The notes beneath the pieces are model-generated. The model searched no databases and was not told the origin of the DNA. It saw only the letters and a program-made list of their open reading frames with translations. From the NCBI RefSeq assembly GCF_023715485.1, contig NZ_JAMBOF010000010.1, positions 81,814 through 145,813 of the forward strand: 64,000 bases of DNA, written 5' to 3'. The position numbers and the translations under genes are program-made. Each line of letters starts with the position of its first letter. Position 1 is the stretch's first letter. Source of the stretch: Mesobacillus subterraneus. Its GTDB lineage: Bacteria > Bacillota > Bacilli > Bacillales > Cytobacillaceae. Below are positions 17,485 through 24,292 of the stretch, in pieces.

Positions 17485-18183
17485 TTACTCATAAAGATTT
17501 TCCTTGGCAAGGGACTTGAGCCCTTCCAAATCTTTGATCACGATTGAACCCTTGTTGCGTTCAACCAATCCATTTTTACAGAACTCCTTAATGACTCGGT
17601 TAAGGTGCCTGTAGCTTGTTCCAATTAAATTGGCAATGTCGGTGAGGTTCGAAACACTTACATTCCCATTGACCAATGTTTCATTTTCATCATAGGCGAC
17701 CGAAACCAGATAACTCGCTAACCGGGTTTCTACTGGGTACAAAATGTTATGCCGCATGAACTGCGATTTTATATAAAATTTCCTCGTGATGATTCTCAGC
17801 AAAAATTGCAAGAATGGTGAGTGGTCTTTTAAAAATCTTCGTAACACACTTTGCCGGACTCCAATCATAACCACAGGAGAAACGGCCTCTACGGTATTGA
17901 TCGTGTCAATTTCCTGCACATATTCAATATCTCCAATCACTTCAAGAGGAGTTTTAAATGAAAGAATCAATGTCTTTCCCTCTTCAGAAGTGGTGAAAAT
18001 CTTCACTTTTCCCTTTACCAGGATATATAAGTTCTCGACAGCTTCTCCCTGTGAACAGATCTGCTGTCCTTTATCAAACTCATATAATGATAAATAAGGG
18101 AGGATCTCCTCATTAAATAATGATTCAATCTTGTGAGACTGCAAATATATTTCCATCTGTTCTTTTGCATTCATTTCTTTCAT
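17485..18183 (-). CDS. Crp/Fnr family transcriptional regulator (YeiL-like)
   Basis: DNA-binding regulator of about 232 residues. The N-terminal cyclic-nucleotide-binding-like beta-roll contains LVKGKVKIFTTSEEGKTLIL; the long dimerisation helix follows, and the C-terminal winged helix reads SVSNLTDIANLIGTSYRHLNR, with RHLNRVIKEF as recognition helix. No Fe-S cysteine cluster of the FNR type is present. I take the ATG at 18183 (GGGAAG upstream) over an ATG at 18225 that lacks a ribosome site. It sits between two paired DMT genes on the same strand and probably controls them; a palindrome at the operon promoter is the likely target. Confidence 0.85.
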   Translation of the reverse strand: MKEMNAKEQMEIYLQSHKIESLFNEEILPYLSLYEFDKGQQICSQGEAVENLYILVKGKVKIFTTSEEGKTLILSFKTPLEVIGDIEYVQEIDTINTVEAVSPVVMIGVRQSVLRRFLKDHSPFLQFLLRIITRKFYIKSQFMRHNILYPVETRLASYLVSVAYDENETLVNGNVSVSNLTDIANLIGTSYRHLNRVIKEFCKNGLVERNKGSIVIKDLEGLKSLAKENLYE

Positions 18184-18230
18184 AAAAGCTTCCCTGCCCT
18201 TTTTCACCTTGTTCGCTTGGATCATTCAGA

Positions 18231-18656
18231 TTACAAACCAAGGACGATCACTCCAGCTATCATCATTGTAATCCCAATCACCTGCGGAAGCTTCATTTTT
18301 TGCTTATTGATCCCAAACCAGCCGTTCCCATCAATCATCACCGTCATGCCAAGCTGGGAAATCAGCATCGCCGAAACAGTCAAGGTAACGCCGATAAAAT
18401 GAATCGCTGTGACATTTCCAAATACAACAATCGCCCCAAACGTGCCACCGATCAAATAAAGGGGATTCACTTTCCTTAGCCGTTGCCAATTTCCATTCCC
18501 CGCAAACATCAAAATGATCAATGCCGTTAAAAACCCTGCAAATTGAGTAATGGTAGCCGTCTGCCATGTCCCGATATCCTGACTGATCCTTGAATTAGCC
18601 ACTCCCTGAAGGGTAATAAAAGCGCCCCCCAACAAGGCAAACACAAAACCTCTCAT
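18231..18656 (-). CDS. DMT-superfamily transporter subunit (YdcZ/DUF606), gene 1 of operon
   Basis: Membrane protein of 141 residues with five hydrophobic helices, homologous to the product at 16964: ITLQGVANSRISQDIGTW matches SLQNIFNSKVNEQAGSW there, and TVSAMLISQLGMTVMIDG matches the partner's ISIVLTSQLGFAVLLD. First gene of the three-gene operon; start at the ATG at 18656 preceded by GGGAG. A sigma-A-type promoter with an overlapping palindromic operator lies 60-105 bases upstream. Confidence 0.82.
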   Translation of the reverse strand: MRGFVFALLGGAFITLQGVANSRISQDIGTWQTATITQFAGFLTALIILMFAGNGNWQRLRKVNPLYLIGGTFGAIVVFGNVTAIHFIGVTLTVSAMLISQLGMTVMIDGNGWFGINKQKMKLPQVIGITMMIAGVIVLGL

Positions 18657-18717
18657 TCCGTTCTCTCCCATCCTTCATGTCTAAATCAATTAAAAGGCAG
18701 GATTGTGTATTTCAAAA

Positions 18718-18731
18718 AGGACATATGTCCT
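18718..18731. promoter_or_regulatory. Palindromic operator at DMT-Crp-DMT promoter
   Basis: Perfect 14-bp palindrome AGGACATATGTCCT starting 2 bases past the -10 box, so it covers the transcription start. The position suggests repression, most simply by the Crp/Fnr protein of the operon. It differs from the usual CRP/FNR half-sites TGTGA and TTGAT. Confidence 0.6.
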
Positions 18732-18733
18732 AA

Positions 18734-18762
18734 ATTTTAAAAAAGTTGTTTTTATACGGCAA
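18734..18762 (-). promoter_or_regulatory. Sigma-A promoter of DMT-Crp-DMT operon
   Basis: TTGCCG (-35, 18757-18762), exactly 17 bases, TAAAAT (-10, 18734-18739). Confidence 0.65.
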
Positions 18763-18816
18763 ATCCCTGTAAAAAAGCAAAGTTTAGATGGCTAAAATCA
18801 AAAAATCCTTCTAGAT

Positions 18817-18841
18817 AAAAAAGGCTGAACCCCATCGGCCT
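18817..18841 (-). terminator. yetF-like gene terminator
   Basis: Stem GGCCGA / TCAGCC (one G-T pair) with TTTTTT on the minus strand, beginning at the stop codon itself. Confidence 0.65.
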
Positions 18842-19536
18842 CAATTTGCCTTCCGCTCATATTTCACGACATAAACTGCTTCACCCTGCAGCCACTCGGC
18901 AAAGAGTACGTCTTCGTAGTGATGGATTTTCTGCTTCTCTAACTCCCTTTTAAGCCACTGCTCGTCAAAGCCTGCCTCTTTTAGATTTTCGCTCACGACT
19001 TTCCCATCCAGAATCAGGTTGACCGGCAATATCGGCTCCTCTGCCTTGATTTTCATATCGCCATTTTTAGGCGTGTCATACTCGGCTTTCGGAAGCACAC
19101 TGACCATGCCGTTTGTCTCAATAATCGCAAACTCGACTTCCCTAAGAGAGAAGTATCCTTGCTGACGGACCAGGCTTTGGAGCTGATTAATATCCAATTT
19201 TGCTTTTTTCAACGCCTCATACTTGATCTGGCCTCTGCGCACGACGATGTTCGGTTCGCCTTCTAATAGCTTGCGCGAACCAATGAATTTCTGCGTGACC
19301 ATTTCTGTAAAGTAGACAAGCGCTCCCCATAGACCAACTGCGAATGCGATTTCTCCAAGCTTCACCTCATGATCATAGATGGCGTTTCCTAACAATTCAC
19401 CCAGGATGATTGCCGAAACGAAATCAAACGGCGTGATTTGCGAGAACTGCGTCTTCCCTTGTAATTTAGTTACGATAAATAAAAAGATAAATCCAATTGA
19501 AAGTTCAACCGCAATCGATAAATAATGATTCAACAC
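18841..19536 (-). CDS. YetF/DUF421 family membrane protein
   Basis: Protein of 232 residues: three N-terminal membrane helices, then two soluble DUF421 domains (GEPNIVVRRGQIKYEALKKA with the QLxSLVRQQGYFSLREVEFA segment that follows). The family (YetF, YkjA, YdfS, YrbG in B. subtilis) is associated with spore membranes and germination; YetF-type proteins have been implicated in sporulation-linked membrane complexes. The start is a choice between clustered GTG/TTG codons after AAGGAG; I use the GTG at 19536. Monocistronic with its own terminator; the 52-bp array lies just upstream. Confidence 0.82.
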   Translation of the reverse strand: MLNHYLSIAVELSIGFIFLFIVTKLQGKTQFSQITPFDFVSAIILGELLGNAIYDHEVKLGEIAFAVGLWGALVYFTEMVTQKFIGSRKLLEGEPNIVVRRGQIKYEALKKAKLDINQLQSLVRQQGYFSLREVEFAIIETNGMVSVLPKAEYDTPKNGDMKIKAEEPILPVNLILDGKVVSENLKEAGFDEQWLKRELEKQKIHHYEDVLFAEWLQGEAVYVVKYERKAN

Positions 19537-19674
19537 TCCCACTCCTTCTTTACCATTATGGGAAAATGAGTAGAAGTTGAACCCTTCTTATTTAAAAAAC
19601 CATAGATAGTTATTAGACTGTTGATTTATGTTCCAGCCATAGGCATTGGGCATTTAACTAGCTTCACTGCATCG

Positions 19675-20206
19675 TTTTGTCCAATAGAGCTTTCCTATTG
19701 GACAATTCTCAAGCGTCAACACATTGTTTTGTCCGATAGAGCCTCCCTAACGGACAATCCTTAAGCAGCAACACATTGTCTTGTCCGATAGAGCCTCCCT
19801 AACGGACAATCCTCAAGCGTCAACACATTGTTTTGTCCGATAGAGCCTCCCTAACGGACAATCCTTAAGCGTCAACACATTATTTTGTCCGATAGAGCCT
19901 CCCTTACGGACAATCCTTAAGCAGCAACACATTGTTTTGTCCGATAGAGCCTCCCTTACGGACAATCCTCAAGCGTCAACACATTGTTATGTCCGATAGA
20001 GCCTCCCTAACGGACAATCCTCAAGCGTCAACACATTGTTTTGTCCGATAGAGCCTCCCTTACGGACAATCCTTAAGCAGCAACACATTGTTTTGTCCGA
20101 TAGATCCTCCCTAACGGACAATCCTCAAGCAGCAACACATTGTTTTGTCCGATAGAGCCTCCCTAACGGACAATCCTCAAGCGTCAACACATCGTTTTGA
20201 CCGATA
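19675..20206. repeat. 52-bp hairpin array A (ten units)
   Basis: Ten consecutive units of exactly 52 bp (unit starts at 19675, 19727, 19779 ... 20143) plus a partial unit at 20195. Each has a 27-base palindromic core TGTC-N19-GACA, extended to TTGTCCG / CGGACAA arms, and a 25-base linker (atcctcaagcgtcaacacat plus tgttt). Differences between units are single bases. There are no unique spacers, so it is not CRISPR. No open reading frame is conserved. Confidence 0.95.
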
Positions 20207-20300
20207 ATTACAAGAATAAATGGCATGTTCCCCTTCTTGGAATAAAAAGTAATTTCCTGCAAAAGCTAAATGATAGTATTCTTTTAAAGGAGGGTGGAAC

Positions 20301-20876
20301 ATGACTTTTCAGGAAGGCTTAGACCAGGTAGAGAAAGCGAATAAGATCATTATCGATGCCAATAAAATGATTTCAGACGCTACATTCCACGCTTTTCCAT
20401 ACACGCTAAGCTGGTGGGTTGCATTATTCATGCTTGTTGTGCCCTGGATTCTATGGGCGATCTTCCGTAAGAAGGAAAGTACTGCTCGATTGTTATCCGC
20501 CGCTTTTATAGTAATCATTATTTCATCCATTTTGGACGCTTATGGTGTAGATCGAGGCAGATGGGCCTATCCGGTAAAAGTGATTCCTTTGCCGACAATC
20601 AGCTATTCATTTAGATACTCAATTGTTCCAGTCACAGTAATGTTCCTGATTCAGTATATGCCGGAAATTCACCCACTGGTTAAAGGCCCTCTTTTCGGAG
20701 CATTCAGTGCATATATCGGCATGCCAATCATGAAACAGCTCCATTTATACCAACAAACCGATTGGACAATTACTTACTCTTTTTTGATGCTAACCGTCTT
20801 GTATTTGATTGCTGACTGGTTCAGCAAACGAGAAAGCTTCAATAAAATAGCAGAGCAGAAAAGTCCCGTTTGTTAA
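20301..20876 (+). CDS. CBO0543-type integral membrane protein
   Basis: Membrane protein of 191 residues with a soluble amphipathic N-terminus and five predicted helices; the SWWVALFMLVVPWILWAIFR, DAYGVDRGRWAYP and PLPTISYSFRYSIVPVTVMF blocks are those of the clostridial/bacillar CBO0543 family, of unknown function. Strong AAAGGAGGGTGGAAC site before the ATG. Monocistronic with a terminator, oriented away from the 52-bp array, whose last unit ends about 95 bases upstream. Confidence 0.78.
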   Translation: MTFQEGLDQVEKANKIIIDANKMISDATFHAFPYTLSWWVALFMLVVPWILWAIFRKKESTARLLSAAFIVIIISSILDAYGVDRGRWAYPVKVIPLPTISYSFRYSIVPVTVMFLIQYMPEIHPLVKGPLFGAFSAYIGMPIMKQLHLYQQTDWTITYSFLMLTVLYLIADWFSKRESFNKIAEQKSPVC

Positions 20877-20940
20877 GGTTAAAATTTCGTTGTATACCGT
20901 TGTCAGAGTAAATCTCAGCAAAAACTTATTTATAATAGAC

Positions 20941-20971
20941 AAAAGCAGTGGGTATCAAAACCACTGCTTTT
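20941..20971. terminator. Convergent terminator
   Basis: AAAAGCAGTGG / CCACTGCTTTT with a 9-base loop between the plus-strand CBO0543 gene and the minus-strand DUF3231 gene; usable by both. Confidence 0.85.
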
Positions 20972-21014
20972 AATTATGTCAATTCAATGTTCTCCCCAAC
21001 AAGGTAGGCTTACT

Positions 21015-22022
21015 TTATTCCCCTTTTATTAAAGTATCACGCTTATCCGTTTGTGGGGGTTCTTCCAGCCAGGCATTCTTAATCATGATATTCGCGCCGT
21101 CTTCCGCATAAAGAGCTACTTCCGGGATCAGAGAAGCATACAATATTCCGAGATCCCGTCGCGGGCTTCCCGCCATAGAGGTACCATAATTCCCGATACC
21201 CGCAGCATTCATAGATGCGATATGGAACATCATCAGTTTATCCGAAAACACCTGTGCAGTGGAATCAGTCAGTGCTGTATCCCAGAGCATCGGAGCTGGC
21301 AAGTCTTCTTTCTTTAATTTATCACTGAATAAGTCTATATGTTTTTGTGCAATTTGTTTTCCTCGTAAAAAATACTGTTTGACTTCCTTCTTCTGTGCTG
21401 TTTGGGCAAAACCGATGATCAACGTTTTTCCGATCGCATTTGTTTGGACATTATTAAATAGCATGGTGATTTCATGGACAGTCAAAGGTCGTACTTCACC
21501 AAGAAATCCTGCTAAAAACCTCTGTTTCTCAACGAAATCCACTTTGTCCGGGAGCGAGACATATGGAGACTTAATATAGGTACCCTGGTTTAACATTATG
21601 GCCCTTGTCATGTCCTGCAGCAAAATTGAGGTTTTGTTAACCTCTTTGAAAAAATCAACAATATCCGGTCTTGTTGCAAACCCCAAAGCTGCTCCGCCCG
21701 CCGTAATCCCCAACACTGACATATTCCTTAAGTACATCAAAACGAAAGTATCTGAGAAAAGTTTAGGCGCATCACTAATCACATCCTGGTCAGTAAATCC
21801 TATCGGAACCGGAAAATTTTCCTTTTTGAAAAATCCTCTTAGGAAATCGATATTCTGTTGAGACCCATTCAAGGCAAATTCAATAGCCGGCCGTACTTCA
21901 TCATCCTTCACCTTTTTCAGGAAATGATTAATCATGCAAATAGAAGCCGTATCATTAATATACTGCGTCCATAAAATCCCCATTTCAGCAGAGGTCAAAG
22001 GGATTTGTGACTTATCCTCCAT
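21015..22022 (-). CDS. DUF3231 family protein (two-domain)
   Basis: Cytosolic or spore-associated protein of 335 residues built from two copies of a ferritin-like helical domain, about residues 10-165 and 180-325; the copies share LxxxYINDTASICMINHFLKK-like and QQNIDFLRGFF/QKHIDLFSDKL segments and the PVPIGFTDQDV/PAPMLWDTALTD loop. DUF3231 proteins are common in spore-forming bacilli; function unknown. A single-domain relative is encoded at 59410. ATG start; terminator at 20941 follows. Confidence 0.82.
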   Translation of the reverse strand: MEDKSQIPLTSAEMGILWTQYINDTASICMINHFLKKVKDDEVRPAIEFALNGSQQNIDFLRGFFKKENFPVPIGFTDQDVISDAPKLFSDTFVLMYLRNMSVLGITAGGAALGFATRPDIVDFFKEVNKTSILLQDMTRAIMLNQGTYIKSPYVSLPDKVDFVEKQRFLAGFLGEVRPLTVHEITMLFNNVQTNAIGKTLIIGFAQTAQKKEVKQYFLRGKQIAQKHIDLFSDKLKKEDLPAPMLWDTALTDSTAQVFSDKLMMFHIASMNAAGIGNYGTSMAGSPRRDLGILYASLIPEVALYAEDGANIMIKNAWLEEPPQTDKRDTLIKGE

Positions 22023-22245
22023 TCAATTCTCACCAACTCGTCTTTTCTTTTTGCTTAGTTTTTCCTCGACAGGCTCTTCTTATAAGGATGCAAATACCTT
22101 GGCAAATATTTCTAAAGAGTCATAAATCACTAAGGAAAACGACGGTTCTAGGTTATTTAGACATCCGGAAAATCTCTGCGAATAAAAAAATAACATGAAT
22201 TAATAATAAAAGAGGAAACTTTTAAACCTAGAAGGAGAAGTTGCT

Positions 22246-22890
22246 ATGAAAAAAATATTGTTGCTGGCATTTGTGTTGATATTTCCACTAAACATCATCG
22301 CGGGATCAGCCAGTGCCCATGCGAAAAGACAAGATCATTGTATTAGCCAATCGGAAGTAAGCTTCGAAAATGAATTCAGGAAACTCTGGATTGATCACGT
22401 ATTGTGGACAAGCAATTATATTACAAGTGCAACAACAGCTGGTGCTGAAGATCAACAGCAGGTGCTTGCAAGGCTCCTGAAAAACCAGGAGGATCTCGGC
22501 AATGCTATAAAACCAGTATACGGAGAGGAAGCTGGAAACAAACTTACGGCTCTGCTTAAGGAGCACATCGTTATTGCCGGGGATATTGTAAATGCCGCTA
22601 AAGAAGGAAATAATGCCAAGCTGGATCAGCTAAACAAAGAATGGTATCGAAATGCTGATGATATATCCGCATTCCTTAGCGCTGCCAACCCTAATTTAAA
22701 AATTGGAGCTGTAAAAGAGTTGCTGAATATGCATCTGAAAATGGTGGCAGATGACTTAACTGCAAGCTTAGCAAAAGACTGGGACGCACGAATTGTTTCA
22801 ATTGATGATGGGGTTACACATATTATTCTGATGGCGGATACAATCTCTGATGCAGTTGTGAAGCAGTTTCCGGAAAAGTTTAAAAAATAG
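22246..22890 (+). CDS. Secreted all-helical protein
   Basis: Protein of 214 residues with a Sec signal peptide (MKKILLLAFVLIFPL, cleavage probably after SASA near residue 25) and a helical bundle built from FRKLWIDHVLWTSNYITSAT, LLKNQEDLGNAIKPVYGEEA and LLKEHIVIAGDIVNAAKEGN. This family recurs in Bacillales and is often mislabelled as glycosyltransferase or acetylglutamate kinase; no catalytic motif of either is present. Repeated His/Asp-rich helices (LWIDHVLW, LKEHI, LNMHLK) suggest metal or ligand binding. AGGAGAAG ribosome site. Extracytoplasmic role unknown. Confidence 0.75.
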   Translation: MKKILLLAFVLIFPLNIIAGSASAHAKRQDHCISQSEVSFENEFRKLWIDHVLWTSNYITSATTAGAEDQQQVLARLLKNQEDLGNAIKPVYGEEAGNKLTALLKEHIVIAGDIVNAAKEGNNAKLDQLNKEWYRNADDISAFLSAANPNLKIGAVKELLNMHLKMVADDLTASLAKDWDARIVSIDDGVTHIILMADTISDAVVKQFPEKFKK

Positions 22891-22895
22891 TTTTC

Positions 22896-22924
22896 AGAAT
22901 GTCCAGTAGTATGCTGGACATTCT
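22896..22924 (+). terminator. Terminator of secreted helical protein gene
   Basis: AGAATGTCCAG / CTGGACATTCT stem with short loop directly after the stop; T-tract modest. Confidence 0.7.
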
Positions 22925-22947
22925 TTAGTATTTCGTTTGTAACATAT

Positions 22948-22985
22948 ATTCGAAAAGCAACAATCAATGCGAAAACAACCCTTAA
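22948..22985. repeat. Dispersed element end (MITE-like), single arm
   Basis: attcgaaaagcaacaatcaa followed by tgcgaaaacaaccctt matches the right arm of the 152-bp element at 43897-44048 (TTCGAAAAACAACAATC...GCGAAAACAGCCTT). Only one arm is found here. Confidence 0.45.
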
Positions 22986-22989
22986 TAAA

Positions 22990-23020
22990 AAGCTTGCAGA
23001 CTAAAATTGTCTGCAAGCTT
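22990..23020 (-). terminator. Glutaredoxin gene terminator
   Basis: AAGCTTGCAGAC / GTCTGCAAGCTT perfect stem with TTTTTATT on the minus-strand side, 23 bases past the stop. Confidence 0.85.
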
Positions 23021-23042
23021 CCAAAAGAGGCCTTAAGCCTTT

Positions 23043-23285
23043 TTATGAATACCTATTTTTTACATACTGCATCAGCGTTTCTGGGTCAAACCCAAGGACC
23101 CAGTGACCATTTACGTTTGTCTGCGGTACTCCCATCTGCCCAGTTTCTTCAACTAGCTTCTGGGCCGCCGCCGGATCTGTCTGCACATTAACTTCTTTGT
23201 AGTTTAATCCTTGACCCTCAAGGAATTGTTTCATCATTGTGCAGTACGGTCAAGTATTGGTTGAATAAACAGTAATATCGTTCAT
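23043..23285 (-). CDS. Glutaredoxin-like protein with TGA at first catalytic Cys (candidate selenoprotein)
   Basis: Thioredoxin-fold redox protein of 80 residues (NrdH/glutaredoxin-like). Translation from the ATG at 23285, which has a perfect GGAGGAAGGTAAA site, gives MNDITVYSTNT, then TGA at 23250-23252, then PYCTMMKQFLEGQGLNYKEV and the cis-proline loop TGQMGVPQTNVNG. The normal motif would be C-P-Y-C; the stop replaces exactly the first, attacking cysteine. Frame and family features continue intact to the TAA at 23043. Either this codon is read as selenocysteine (U-P-Y-C, a known redox motif type) or the gene carries a nonsense mutation; an ATG-ATG just after the motif could start a short product without the active site. 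A hairpin just downstream fits bacterial SECIS geometry. Monocistronic with terminator. Confidence 0.75.
23208..23224 (-). promoter_or_regulatory. SECIS-like hairpin after in-frame TGA
   Basis: TCCTTGA-GGG-TCAAGGA: seven perfect base pairs around a GGG loop that begins 33 bases after the TGA. A G at the start of a small apical loop at this distance agrees with the general bacterial SECIS model as I remember it; coding constraint alone could also give such a stem. Confidence 0.4.
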
Positions 23286-23353
23286 TTTACCTTCCTCCTT
23301 TAGTTTATTAATATCAACTTTATTGACTAATCCCGGTAATGCTGTCCGCTAAT

Positions 23354-23364
23354 CAAACCTGCTC
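23354..23364. repeat. Dispersed 11-mer caaacctgctc, copy 3
   Basis: Same 11 bases as at 8251 and 14118, here in the gap between the glutaredoxin and esterase genes. Confidence 0.3.
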
Positions 23365-23438
23365 TTGACAAAAGATTTACCAGGATACAACCTTGTTTTT
23401 CCCTATTTCTGATAAAAAAGACGATGGATCTCCTGCTT

Positions 23439-24200
23439 TTATACTAAAGTAGAAATAAGCTCAGGGACCCGAATTTTAAATGCATCGTAATTATGATGAC
23501 CGCCATCAATAATAATGATTTCTGTTTTTACTCTTTGCTGCTTAACTATTTCAAAGACTGCTTTGTTGGATTGCAAAAATAATTCGCTGATTTCATTATT
23601 ATCAGCCGCTTCCTTAGTGCCGCAATCCAAATAAACCTTTTCCAATTGAGCTAGATCTGAGCTCTTCAGCAACTTTTCAATCTCTTCCTGATTACGGTAA
23701 AAAGCAGAAGACATTCCTGCGATTCTTTTAAAGATGTGCGGGTAACTGCAGGCTGCATAAGTTGTGACCAGCGCCCCTAGAGAAATACCTGCCATATAAG
23801 TTTGATTTTCAATCGTTGGATATTTTCGATCCACCAAAGGCTTTAATTCGTTCACGATGAAATCTATGTATTCCTTCCCTTTTCCCCCAGCGGAAGCAGG
23901 ATTGGCTAGAAGCCTTTCACTGAAGGCACCATGTTTCCTTGGACAATATTCATTCACCCGTTCCTCACCGGCCGGGTTCTGGTCGATTGCCACCACAATG
24001 ATTTCTATATTGTTCTCACCCAAATATTCGTGCAGCTGAAGTGAGACTCCCCCAATGGCTTCTTCATCGCCAAAAACATTCTGCCCATCATGCATGTATA
24101 ACACGGGATATCTTTTGTCCAATTCAATATAATTAGCGGGTAAGTAGATTCTAATTTTTCGTTCCTCGCCAAACAATAAAACATTGAAAGTTTCTATCAT
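23439..24200 (-). CDS. Alpha/beta hydrolase, esterase D/enterochelin-esterase-like
   Basis: Serine hydrolase of 253 residues. VLYMHDGQNVFGD and ENQTYMAGISLGALVTTYAA are the conserved strand-3 and nucleophile-elbow regions (G-I-S-L-G with catalytic Ser); GTKEAADNNE supplies the acid region and DGGHHNYDAF the catalytic His. This is the putative esterase family (PF00756) that includes YbbA/BesA of Bacillus, often for trilactone siderophores, but no siderophore gene is nearby. No signal peptide. ATG at 24200 chosen (GGGGGTAATAAT upstream). Runs on the same strand as the glutaredoxin gene but is separated from it by 150 bases. Confidence 0.82.
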   Translation of the reverse strand: MIETFNVLLFGEERKIRIYLPANYIELDKRYPVLYMHDGQNVFGDEEAIGGVSLQLHEYLGENNIEIIVVAIDQNPAGEERVNEYCPRKHGAFSERLLANPASAGGKGKEYIDFIVNELKPLVDRKYPTIENQTYMAGISLGALVTTYAACSYPHIFKRIAGMSSAFYRNQEEIEKLLKSSDLAQLEKVYLDCGTKEAADNNEISELFLQSNKAVFEIVKQQRVKTEIIIIDGGHHNYDAFKIRVPELISTLV

Positions 24201-24252
24201 ATTATTACCCCCATTACAAACCAATATATTCTAATTTTACTATAGAGTGAAC

Positions 24253-24281
24253 AAAAAAGAATCGGGATATTTAAACCCGAC
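24253..24281 (-). terminator. Class-V aminotransferase gene terminator
   Basis: TCGGG / CCCGA with 9-base loop and TTCTTTTTTG on the minus strand, directly after the stop. Confidence 0.7.
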
Positions 24282-24292
24282 TCCCTCATATT

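Noticed and set aside
19675..20206. CRISPR array
   Set aside because: The whole 52-bp unit repeats; there are no unique spacers and no cas genes. The same holds for the arrays at 36615 and 48389.
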